Shown here: positions 53,912 to 64,000 of the stretch, one piece after another | Layout: each line of letters begins with the position of its first letter | Position numbering within the stretch: position 1 is the first letter of the stretch | NCBI GenBank assembly: GCA_013397455.1 | Contig: VYZB01000125.1 | Span: 1,252,435 to 1,316,434, forward strand | Origin: Crotophaga sulcirostris | Taxonomy: Eukaryota > Chordata > Aves > Cuculiformes > Crotophagidae | Direction: 5' to 3' | DNA: 64,000 nt | Notes under the pieces: generated by a model | Told to the model about the DNA's origin: nothing | Databases searched by the model: none | The model's input: the letters and a program-made list of their open reading frames with translations, nothing else | Translations under genes and position numbers: made by a program

Positions 53912-56900
53912 GTAAGTGATCTGAGTACCAGGCAGGAGAGCCAGAGGCTTTTCTGCCTTGCTGAATAACCGCCTAATTGCACATAGCGGAGCAAGTTCAA
54001 ATCAAGGGATTTTGAAATCTAGAAGCTGAATTTCCACAGCAAATACTGCTGTTCCATCAACACCTGCACCTCGGGTTTTCCTGGGTCTGCATGGTGATAT
54101 ATGTGCAAAGCACCAGAGCTTCAGGCATCTGGATATCAATTTCCTGTTTCAACGACCATGCCAACAACCCAGCTAGACTGCCGTGACCCAGTACTGGCCA
54201 GTGCTCAGGGCATTCAGAGCAGCCCCCAACTGCACATTTGCAGTTGCTCACTTTCAGCCATGGCTGATTGCCATCAGGTCCTCATGTGCAATCTCCACCG
54301 GTAGAAAATTACACTGTGTCCAGCAGCAATTTCTGTTCCTGAATGTGACAGTTCAGTGTTTCAGTACTGTGAAATGCTAAACAATAAATAACAGCTAGGG
54401 AAAGATTTGTACTTTCACTTAATTGTACACTCTTTATGTTTCTCTTTGATAATCTACATGAACATATGAGTACCTACTCAGACAGAGAATATCAAAGTGT
54501 AGGCCCTTGGTACAGAAGTGTGAACAAGATTTGTCTTAACAGCAATGTGGAAATTATCTCCCTCTGTATCTGAGAGAGCAAGGAAAAGTCTCCAGTGAAA
54601 GCTGAATATCACTGGATACATTCAGTCATCTGCATTTAACTGGTAACTCAATTAACTTGAAAAAAATATTACCCTTGCTACGCTAAGTTTCCACAACAGG
54701 AGACTTCTCCTCTGGTTAGTGTATGAAATCCCAGTTCATTTAATTCCTTCAGCATCTTCATCACAATTTTAGAATACAAGATCCATTAACACAAATTTAA
54801 AACAAAACAATGGGCAAGTAACTGATTTCAGTAAACTATCAGCAGATTTTTATATTTACAGACTTCACTAAATCATTAAGCATTTGCTCAAAGTGCTGTT
54901 TGTTCAGATTTAACAGCTGCAAGAAGTTTTGTTTATATTCCCACACTTTTACTACAATAACAACAGTTAGAACACTGAGACGAAGATTTGACACAACATC
55001 CAGAAGGGTAGACACACATTTAGTGTGGGCAGCCATAAAACACATGTCCTTGTGCCAGCTCCAGGCCCCTTAAAGAGGTGAGGGCACACTCAGGTGGGAA
55101 GCACAAAAGTTTTATGAAATCAGTAGGACACATTTTCAGTGGTATGATCCAGACCCAAAAGAATGCACCACTGAGCAGGCATAAGATACCATTTACATGT
55201 GTTTTCATAGGTAACTTACTCATTAGAGTGAGCTTTTTAAATGTTACTGAGTTCATTATTATTTGTACATGGAAATCACCAGTGAGTTTAATGCAAAGAG
55301 AGGACAAGACTTAACAATCATTTTTTACTAAACCATATTTCCTGGTATTTGTAGCTCTTTCAGTGTCACTCCTGGCCTGTATTGGAGAATATGGAGGTAA
55401 ACAAAAATGAAAAATGATGAGAAAGAAGTGAGCCACCTGCCTTCAGCCTCAGACGGCTGGTATTTATTCTAAACAAGAGTCTGCAGGGTATTAGGGGTTT
55501 CTGATTGCTCCAGTTGGTTCAGTTTGTATCTGTGGCCATCTGGATATTTGTGGGTTAGCAATTAAAAATCGCAAGTGAAACAGTTGAAAACGTCATTGTT
55601 TATCTTACTAAAGTTTTTTTGGTTGGTTGGGTTTTTTTATTAAATGTGAAGAATTGGCTTATAACAAATCTTCACTGCAAATCAAACGCTGCTGTAAATA
55701 CGTGTCCCTGCAAGGGACCAATTCTTCCTGATTATGCAAATACAAACTCAGACTTTTTTTAAAGGCATTTGGATAGCTTGGGGTGAAAGTTTCCTATACC
55801 TACAGGTAAGAAATTGTAGATGGACAAGTAATGTATGAAAATGCATATGAACAGATATTCTGATGGTAACAATCAATTTTGAAGTGTCTCTGAGGCAACT
55901 ATTGTTTGCATTTTTTTAAAAAAGTTTAATTTTGGTAATTGTTATATTTTCCTTAATGTACACAGTGGGAGCAATCTAAGAGAATGAGAGCACTAATACT
56001 GCACTTGATTCCAAAGGCAGATGATTTGGACGTTCAGGAATGAGGAGGGAGCCCTGGGAAGGGCCCTGCCCTTACCAAAAGGCAGAGCAGACCTGGGGCT
56101 CCTATCCCAACAGGGTTAATACAGGGTATGTGTATTATTTGTTCTAAATGGCATTTTTCTCATTAAAACTTCTTGGGCCCCAACCCTGCTCTCCTCCCAG
56201 GCTGCGCCATTCATATTGCTCTTCAGCAAGGAAAGGGATTTGCCTTTCAGAGAAACACACAGCAATGATCCTGGAAGGAGGAACAGTTTACTCTCCTATC
56301 TCAGGGGTTTCTTGCAGCCCAGTGACTCACACTGATACTTAGTCACTCCAGGAGGGCTGAACTCCGTTGTTTGGAGAAGCTCAGGAGGATGATCCACATG
56401 CCTGCACAGTCCTGCCAGAGCTGGAGTTCACGTAGCCTGGTAACAGCCCACCCTGGTGAGCCAGAGAGAGACCATTACAAATGCATGGCCACCTTTGTTA
56501 ATGGATCCTACTGACAGGTATACCTGTCTTCCCATCTTCTAGGGTGAGATCTCTTCACAGTTTTGTACTCTGCATGTGTGAAATGGATTTGTTTTGCACC
56601 TCCTTCCCTATGACAGTGTCCATGCTGTCATGGAGCAGCATGTCCCTACCTGGGCATGCGTCAGCATCTTGACGTTGCTTGTGCAAGAAACCCATCACTC
56701 CAATACAGGGTACAAATGGGGTTTTTCATCTCATGAAGAAAGGCCTGAATAGAAGTGATTGCTGGAATTTGAAAGCTAATAAATACGGATTAGAAGTACA
56801 GCAGAGGCAACCCAGCACTAGAAGGATTGCCTGGTGAAGCAGCTTCCCAGCTGCTGTTTCCCTGCAGACCAAGCTGGCTGTCGTTCTCAAAGGGAGCTTG

Positions 56901-57239
56901 CCATCAAAGACAATGTTGGGCTAGGTACAGGACAAGTGATGAGACTTTCTTCTCTGTGATACAGAAAGAGAACAATAAATGATTTATGGATCTCTTATGC
57001 ACTTTAAAACCATGAATAAACACACTGCTTTCAAAATACTTGTCCTAGGATTGGTCTTCAGAGGAAAACATTCCACATTGTCTTTCCAGAAAGCCCACAA
57101 ACCCTGCTCAGCAAAGCATGAAGGCACCCCCATCAGTGCTTCCTGCCACTTCCCCTACCTCGGGGCCAAGTCCTCAGGGTCGCTCTAAGCCTTTATGGAA
57201 GATTTCCTTCCATTTTCAAGCAGGACACACTTACAATCA

Positions 57240-57760
57240 AGCCTTGGATTAAGCAGCTTTCAAAATCATTCCATATTTATGACAGATACAAGGGATTAAC
57301 TTCATTTATGAATTTAAGAATGATTACACTTTATTATCCCCCACACAAACAAACATTATTAGGAACAAGTGAATTACACATAAAGGCATTCTTTGTGCAT
57401 TTATTTACATATCCCAAGAAAGACTGTATTCATGTTGTATAATTCTGATTGCATGCTTCGTCGAGCATTAAAAAGGTTTACCGCTGCACGGCTGCCCCAG
57501 TTTGACAACTTTGACAGCTTCACTCTGAATGTGTGCGCGAACAAACAAGCAAAACTGAGGAGACATGAGGTGTGCCGAACAGTGTGGAATGCTTTCAAAT
57601 GACTCTTCTGTCACAATAATCATTTCTAGTAAGTGTTATTCTACATTGACATCTTTAATTCTGAGACTTTCACATATTAACAAGCCACTAATTTGTACTG
57701 TATCCATCTGCAGGTACAAGCTCCCATTTCTGGTTGTGTCATCCCCAGATGGCCTGTGAC
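57240..57760. promoter_or_regulatory. Candidate conserved non-coding element
   Basis: The block carries several ATTA/TAAT motifs (57293, 57323, 57333, 57356, 57371) and a TTTACATA stretch. It also has unusually retained CpGs for this window (TTCGTCGAGC near 57459, ACCGCTGCACGG near 57480, GTGCGCGAAC near 57533). Overlapping frames stay open on both strands at 57393-57602, which fits low stop density better than coding: neither frame looks like a protein family, and there are no usable splice signals. In bird gene deserts such blocks are often enhancers of distant developmental genes. That role is inference. Confidence 0.35.
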
Positions 57761-59120
57761 ACTGCTGCTTAAATAGCAATCTTTTTCCAAGCTGGTTGAA
57801 GATTATTTTTTACAAGTGATCCTTGCCAAAGCACAGAGGGATCATACACACCTGGTGGGTAAGGGACACACGTTCACATGATGTAGGGGCTCAGAATCAG
57901 GGCAGGTACCTCCGGCAGCCACTTCCCTACCAGGTCAGCTCTCCTGCACTTTGGCCCAGCTGAAGGTGGGTGCAAAGCTTATCATTAAACACACTGAGAA
58001 AAAAACCCACAAAAGCAGTCTGATCCAGCTTCAATCCACCAGGAACTTCAACAGTAGTTTTGCAGGCCTTGCTGAATGGCTCTTTGGAGAAACCAGTCTG
58101 AACCTGAGCACAAACCCAGCACAATGAAACACCATGGGGAGTGTCTCACCTGGGAGTAACACATGGAGTTAATGCCTGTACTCAGGTCTGACATCTGTCT
58201 TTTTGAAAAAAAACCCTGGAATTTCCATGTTCTTCTGAGAAACTGTGCAGACAAGACCATTAGAAATACAGAGTGATGGAGGCAAAAAACCAAATTTATT
58301 TAGAAAATCATGATATTTAATCATATCTCATTAAGGGGAAAAACAGAAAAAGGAGGAAAGAAATCTACACGTTTCACCCAATATTACCTCCTTTTAAGAC
58401 TGTTAATGTCGTTACTATTTCTAAAGCTAATATTATTAACATAGCTGAAACCTCTGAAAGAGGATTTGCTTTTAAGGATTTTTTTCCTCCATGATTTTAA
58501 GGTTAAATAATTAGATTGCACCATGTGTTTCTATTTGGAGATGAGCAGAAATATTCTGCCAGTATCTGTATCAACAAATGGGTAGGAAATTATGGAGCCA
58601 CAAAGTACACTCAACTAACAGGAAATATTGACAACCACTAATTCAGCAAAAGGTCAAAGCTGTAGTATAGCAGAGGCTACGATGACCATCATCACCATAT
58701 TAGAATATGGTTTTCATCCACACAAATTCATTTTTAAGGGACAAAGGATCTTCTTTCCTGAAGGAATGATTTCTGGCATCTGAGGAGACCGCAAATTTTT
58801 CTAAACATTTTCCTAGATGCTACTAAAGATTTTGCAAGCTTGACCACGACTTCAAACATCTGACCCTGGGCAGGAGCCAGCCATTACAGATGGAACAGTG
58901 GTCAATGTTTCAAGACAACGAGGAAGGAACAGGAGATGAGACAGTTCTGCACACACTCAAAGGCAGCCAGGAGCACTTGGTATGGACAGAGCCACAAAAG
59001 CTAAAGTACCAACTGACAATATTTACTGCAGAGCTAGCCCCCTTTTTCATTCACATCTCATGTACAAATACCTCCTGAAACCTACCCACACACTCACTTC
59101 TCACTGTTGTCTGCTGAAAA

Positions 59121-59192
59121 GTCCATGTCCATGCCAGCATCCATGCCCAAGGCCATGTCTATGCCCATGTTCAAATCCATGCTCATGCAGGG
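59121..59192. repeat. Degenerate CCATG-rich hexamer/12-mer tandem repeat
   Basis: About 70 bp built from imperfect TCCATG, CCCATG, GCCATG and TTCAAA units. One frame encodes a Pro/Cys alternation (PCPCQHPCPRPCLCPC). The frame around it has no other protein-like features, so I treat it as a simple repeat, not a metallothionein-like gene. Confidence 0.7.
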
Positions 59193-59612
59193 TCAGGCCT
59201 GCAGCAGGACCATCATCTCATCTCTGCTGCTCATCATTCACCATGCGCTGTTGGCTGCGTGAGTCACATGGTACAGATTGGCAAACAAAGACTTTAGCAA
59301 AACAGTGAATGCCAAAGTATCAGTATCTGGCTGTGCAACCACTCAAATCTGAAAGATGCCTGCGATTTGTCAATATTTTTACAAATACCTAGTGATGGGT
59401 GTGAATCCAACGCAGAGAAATCTCAGCCAACAATAAACAAAGTTCTGGAATAAACAATGCAGATGATGATGAATTAGCTCTGCAACAGTCTGGGAGAACC
59501 TCAAATTATTCATATGTTGAGAATTCATGGAATTCATGTAAATATTTCTAGCATGGGGCCCTTGGTGACTAATTAGATGAGAAAATGCTATTTGTTTGGG
59601 GGTTTTTTGTTG

Positions 59613-59638
59613 TTTTTTTTTTTTTTTTTTTTTTTTTT
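59613..59638. repeat. Poly-T run of 26
   Basis: The longest homopolymer in the window, preceded by a T/G-rich stretch from 59590. If it marked the 3' end of a minus-strand retroposed copy, gene- or SINE-like sequence should lie to its right; I recognise none. Confidence 0.9.
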
Positions 59639-62600
59639 AATGTTCCTTGTGTTTTTACTGACAGGTGAAAACAGAATTTGACAAAACAGCAAGCCCAAGG
59701 AAAGATTCACCAGAGCCCAGTTTGTAACTCAAATTAGGCTGGCTATGGTTAGTAATTTTCCCTCTCTTTTATGAAAATGAAAGGATTCTTTTATTTTCAG
59801 ATCTTTAAATTATGTGCAAAGCACAACAAGATTTTGTATTTGCAAATGTGGCTTTTTTCTTGGGACTATTACCCAAATGAAAGAATCCAACAACATTCAC
59901 TCCACATTTCTTCATACAAAAATGATAGAGCACTGCTGATGTCTTAATGTCTGATTTATTCGCTAATTTATTATTCATTTACTTCTAGCTCATAATGCCT
60001 GATTTATTCTCCAATTTATTAATTTATCACCTGATTTAGCCCTATGTTATCCTATCTGAAATAAATAAAAAATATATATATTTTTCCCATGCAGCAGGTA
60101 ACCAATAAGCCATTATAAATTGAACAGCAAGTAGAAAGATAAAATATAATGGAGAAAGTATGAATTTATGTGCAAAGCTCATTGCTCGATGAGGCATAGA
60201 TGCCATATTGAAGAGTATGTCAGAGGCAAGCTGGGCTGGTAGTTATAGCAACCATATGCTTGGCTAGAATAACACATTCCTGGAGACGCAGGAGGCTCCG
60301 ATGTTGTTAGAAAAATAATAGTTCAGATCTTTAGCGAGACAAAGCAAACACTTTTTACCAGACTCTGCCTTCTTTGCTCGGAGTGGCAGAGATTTCAGAC
60401 CCTTTGGTGACAGAAGAACAGAGCTGGCTGAACAACAGCTGGTGACCAGTACATTAGGATAAATCTGGCATGTTTTATTTCCTAAATGTATCTCTTGCTA
60501 TTTCCCTATTTAAATAAACAAATGTTTTTCTCATTCTGATTCAGATTTTTGACTAAAATTATACTGAATGATGATAATTTTTAGTAGCGCCATGCTTTGC
60601 ATGTTTTGTTTTTTAAACAAAGCAGTGCTTTTTCCAGGTCACAGAGCTGGGATGTTGCCTTTGGGCTCATGGCAGCTGGTAATCAGTGCTTGTCATGGGT
60701 TTTGGAACATTTGGGGAAAGCTTTGACCTAGGACCCTGCAAATTGTCCCAGTAGTGTTACAGCATCCACCAATGTCCACCTCTCATCTTTGTTGCTGCAC
60801 CCACTCTCACTTCTGCATGAAGACAAGCTGACTCACATGGGCCTGTGCCACTGAAACCAAGTGCTTCAGGGAGAGAATCATGGTCCGAGGCGTGTAGCAG
60901 TGAGATGGTCTCTAAAAGCCAGCCCAGCCACTGAAGCTCTGGAGTGGGAACCCTTAGCACTATCTCTTAGGGATCACTCTGTCCCCTAACATCAGCCCCA
61001 GCTTGAACAGTGGACTAGAGCTTGAAGTCCACAATGTATTTTAACTCTTCCCATTTGGTTACTGTTGGAACAATGAAATCTAGCAGATCTCCTTAGTGAC
61101 CACTTTGGTTTAAAATAAATGTTCAGAAAAATATATTCATCAGGAATAGCTCACAAAGCAAGTACAGTCTTTTTATGTAAAAGACTTTCACAATGTATGT
61201 ATTTAGCACACTCTTTTATTAAAAAACACAACAAAACCAAATGCATTTGGGTTTTGAAAAAAAAAGTTTCAAGTAGATACAATTGAAATAGTAACAGCAT
61301 ACAATGAGTATCATTATTACTGAACTTTAAATAATAGATATTATTGCTAGCCCTTAAATTATTCATACCATGACCAAGAAAACTGTTGAAAGTAGTCAGT
61401 GGGACTACCCATGAGCAGCCACCACCATCCATGAAGGCCAGGGAAGCTGCCCTGCTCCTCCCAAGGCTGGGGACCTGTCAGCAGCTGCAGTGGCTTCTGC
61501 AGGGCAAGTCCTCATGTTGCAGTGACACACCAAAAGCATTTCCAAATAAGCTTTGCTTACCTCAAGGCCAGGCAACATGCATGTTTTCAAATCAAAACTT
61601 GTTACAGTTGATAACTGCACAGAAAATGATCCTGAACCCACACACTTTTCATGTACTCTCCTCCTCCCTAAATTAAAACAGTTCAGGTGGTTGCTTGTTT
61701 CTGTCTCCTAAGCGTGTAAAGAAATAAACACACGTGCACTAGCTTTGCATTTCAATAGAGGGCAAGCTCTGTAACTCAAAGAGAGCAGTTTACAGTGGAA
61801 TGCTTGACTATAATTAACAACAGCAGCAAGACCTCAGAAACTGTTAGAAGGATTTTTATTGTCTTATCAATCATGATGGCCTAGCATGTTGTTTATATTC
61901 CCTATTAATAATGTCATGCATATAGTGATGGATTTTTTCAGTTCATGTCAGTATATTCTCTGAGAGCTATTTTTTCCCTCTCTCCTCCATCTTCTTGCAG
62001 AATTGTCCTCAAAACTGTACCTTTCCTCTGCTAACCAGTTTAAGCTCCAGGGCACAGATGCCAGGACACTCATTCATAGGAGCTGACCACAGCTTTGGCA
62101 AAGGAAGACACCTGGCACCGAGCCACCTTGTCATCCACCTTCAGCACTCCTGGGATGCTTTTCACCTCTTTTTCTAGGTAAAGGTCTTCAGCAGCACTGG
62201 GGACATGCGTAACCCTGTGACTGGGTATGCCTGGATATTCAGCTGGGCTGGGTTTTCTTCTCACCTCCAGTAAGAGCCATGAAGCTATATTAAAGCAATA
62301 AATGGTTTTAATTACCTGCTTAATGCTGCGTGCAGGAGCACTATATTGACTAACGCTAAGCAGAGGCGTAAGTGCTTTACTCGACTTAAAGCTCTGTATC
62401 TGATTTCCTGCATCCCACCTATGAAATGCAAACAATATTTCTCTTTCTCCCATCCTTCCTCTGCCTTGTCACTGGCCAGGACTCAGCAGAACAGAGAGCA
62501 CACCAGCAGGCCTCCACCTTCACCCCAGCTGCTGGCTGCTGCAGCAGGAGGCAGGCAGCACAGCCCTGCACAGCACCTGTGCTGTGGGTCCCCACACCCC

Positions 62601-63759
62601 CCAGGATGACTTCACCGAGCAGACTGCCTGGATCCCTTCATGGTCCCCATCTTCTTTCCCTCATTACATGAAGTTCAGAGGAACCTTCCCCAAAGCTGTT
62701 TTTTTGTATAAAACATGCATGCATTCCAACTACATTTAATTCCAAACAACCAAGCACTTCAAAGGGATTGTCAGCCACCCTTCTGTAGCATTAAACGGCA
62801 AGATAAACAAGTTATGTATTATATTAGGCAACACAGAAGGACTGCTACTTAATCAAGAGGAAACTGGAGGAAGGATACAGTAGACAAAAAGGGATGTTAA
62901 TTTTTCTATTTGTTACTCCATTGTCTAGTAATCAGTTGTTTCTCTGAAATGGGAACTGCAGCCAAATTCCATAAATTAATGAAGGAAACCTGGAAAAAGT
63001 GTAGTGCCTCTATTAGTTATCAAATATCTCTTTAGGAAAGAATATCGGATGTCAATCTTTACCCCTCAGAAATATAAGTTCTGTCCCAAGGAAGTTAGTC
63101 CAGACATAACACCTAGCATGTGCTGACCCACAGCCCTTTCTGCCACACCATGTGGGCAATATTCTCCAAAGTCAATATTTGCAGAATAAATGGCATTTTT
63201 TGCCTTCTGACAATTTTTTGCCTAGTAGTTTGATATTTTTAATGTTTAGCCAGACTTCCACTCTGATTTGTTTGCTGTCTGCCCATAAATTGGGCTGAGA
63301 TTTAAAAAATATTTATTTATTTTAAAGGGATATATTACATCTGCAGAAAAATGAAGCTGCGAGTTATCATCTGCAGCAATATTTTGAATTAGCTTCTACT
63401 CTGTTGCTTCTACTACCTCCCACCTTCAATCAAAACTGATGGGAATAAAAGAGTTTCTTCTGTTTCACCGGGTAATTTCTTCATACTCCTTTTTTTCCTT
63501 TGCAGTACCATACACTGCATGACAATGAAGCTTACAAAAGTCCCATCTCAACATGAAAACACTGCAGCAGAGGTTTCCTAGTTTATTTTAAATGAATACA
63601 CAGCTTCCAGGCTGATAAACCAAAAAATGGAATGAATATTCCTGAATATCTGGAAAGACACAAGGAAATAGGCATGTAAAATAGTTTCTTCTTACTTCAG
63701 AGTTATTTCTAGAGAAGATACACAGTTTTTTTCACCAGAGTTACCCTGGCCTAAGGTAA

Positions 63760-64000
63760 CATTGGAAAGAAGGGGTTGTGAGTCAGGTGGTGTTTAAAGA
63801 TGTTGTTAAGTCGTGTAGAAAACAAATCAGGGAAGCAAAAGCCCGGCTGGAGCTTAAATTGGCCACTTCTGTCAAGGATAATAAGAAGAGTTTTTACAAA
63901 TACATCAATGGTAGAAAGAAGGGCGGCGGTGACCTCCACTCCTTGCTGGATGTGGAAGGAAATACAGTAACCAAAGATGCAGAGAAGGCTGAGGTACTTA
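63760..64000 (+). mobile_element. CR1 LINE ORF2 internal segment, continuing past window end
   Basis: One plus-strand frame is open from 63760 to the right edge (80 codons, no ATG needed). From 63787 it reads as the CR1 ORF2 linker between endonuclease and reverse transcriptase: CRKQIREAKARLELKLA, then SVKDNKKSFYKYINGRKK, then GNTVTKDAEKAEVL. In intact elements an NDFFASVF-like segment and the RT core follow at once, so the rest of the element should lie just beyond this window. The 5' border falls at about 63765-63790, where recognisable homology starts; the endonuclease domain is absent, so this is a 5'-truncated copy. Whether the downstream RT is intact cannot be judged here. Confidence 0.9.

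Larger units (their letters stand above)
50999..63759. other. Unique non-coding sequence
   Basis: Contains the compound microsatellite at 51.57 kb, exon-like block at 53.85 kb, candidate conserved element at 57.24 kb, CCATG repeat at 59.12 kb and poly-T at 59.61 kb. 61730-61970 (TATAATTAACAACAGC, then TATTAATAATGTCATGCAT) is a further weak candidate regulatory block. 52538-52936 minus and 62346-62671 plus are open over GC-rich stretches but shadowed by other frames. Confidence 0.55.

Noticed and set aside
57393..57602. Basic 69-codon plus-strand frame
   Set aside because: The opposite strand is equally open and there are no splice signals, so a conserved non-coding element explains it better.
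58982..59308. Cys/Pro-rich peptide resembling a metallothionein or keratin-associated protein
   Set aside because: The Cys-Pro pattern comes from the CCATG tandem repeat, and the rest of the frame lacks family features.
1..64000. CRISPR array, operon, prophage or bacterial system
   Set aside because: No regularly spaced repeats, ribosome-binding sites or dense long genes. CR1 elements and composition place the sequence in an amniote nuclear genome.
1..64000. Endogenous retrovirus or other viral insertion
   Set aside because: I saw no paired LTRs, primer-binding site or recognisable gag/pol frames. The only reverse transcriptase homology is CR1.

Overview
The window looks like nuclear DNA from an amniote, most likely a bird. 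The best evidence is six interspersed-repeat fragments, at least four of which are recognisable CR1 retrotransposons, the dominant LINE of birds and also common in turtles and crocodilians. I saw no Alu, B1/B2 or L1, and recognisable repeats cover only about 1.5 kb of 64 kb, a density typical of birds. Base composition is AT-rich with few CpG. Every long open frame is short (most under 130 codons) and not recognisable; the longest, 220 codons on the minus strand at 48390-49052, is the antisense shadow of a CR1. I find no bacterial, viral or organellar genes, no rRNA or tRNA gene, and no multi-exon gene I can name. The window is either intergenic (a gene desert) or lies inside a very large intron.

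Layout. 1-18.9 kb: unique AT-rich DNA with homopolymer runs, a TATC microsatellite at 8.45 kb, a near-perfect 104-nt hairpin at 10.14-10.24 kb, and a CA repeat at 16.6 kb. 18.9-20.5 kb: a CR1 3' tail and an ancient MIR-like SINE. 20.5-48.2 kb: mostly unique sequence with a 13-bp inverted repeat at 24.05 kb, two GC-rich patches (26.0-26.3 and 33.15-33.5 kb) and an old CR1 scrap at 39.25 kb. 48.2-51.0 kb: a CR1 with a decayed reverse transcriptase domain, and a second 5'-truncated CR1 in the opposite orientation. 51-63.7 kb: unique sequence including a conserved-element-like block at 57.24-57.76 kb, a degenerate CCATG-rich tandem repeat at 59.12 kb and a 26-nt poly-T. 63.76-64.0 kb: a better-preserved CR1 ORF2 segment that runs off the right edge.

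No set of genes works together here. What is left to explain is (a) the 10.14-kb hairpin, which folds like a microRNA precursor; (b) several blocks that look like conserved non-coding elements with ATTA/TAAT homeodomain-type motifs; and (c) a few short exon-like blocks with good splice signals, which could belong to an lncRNA or to an unseen gene whose other exons lie outside. All of (b) and (c) are inference and would need alignment or RNA data to stand.
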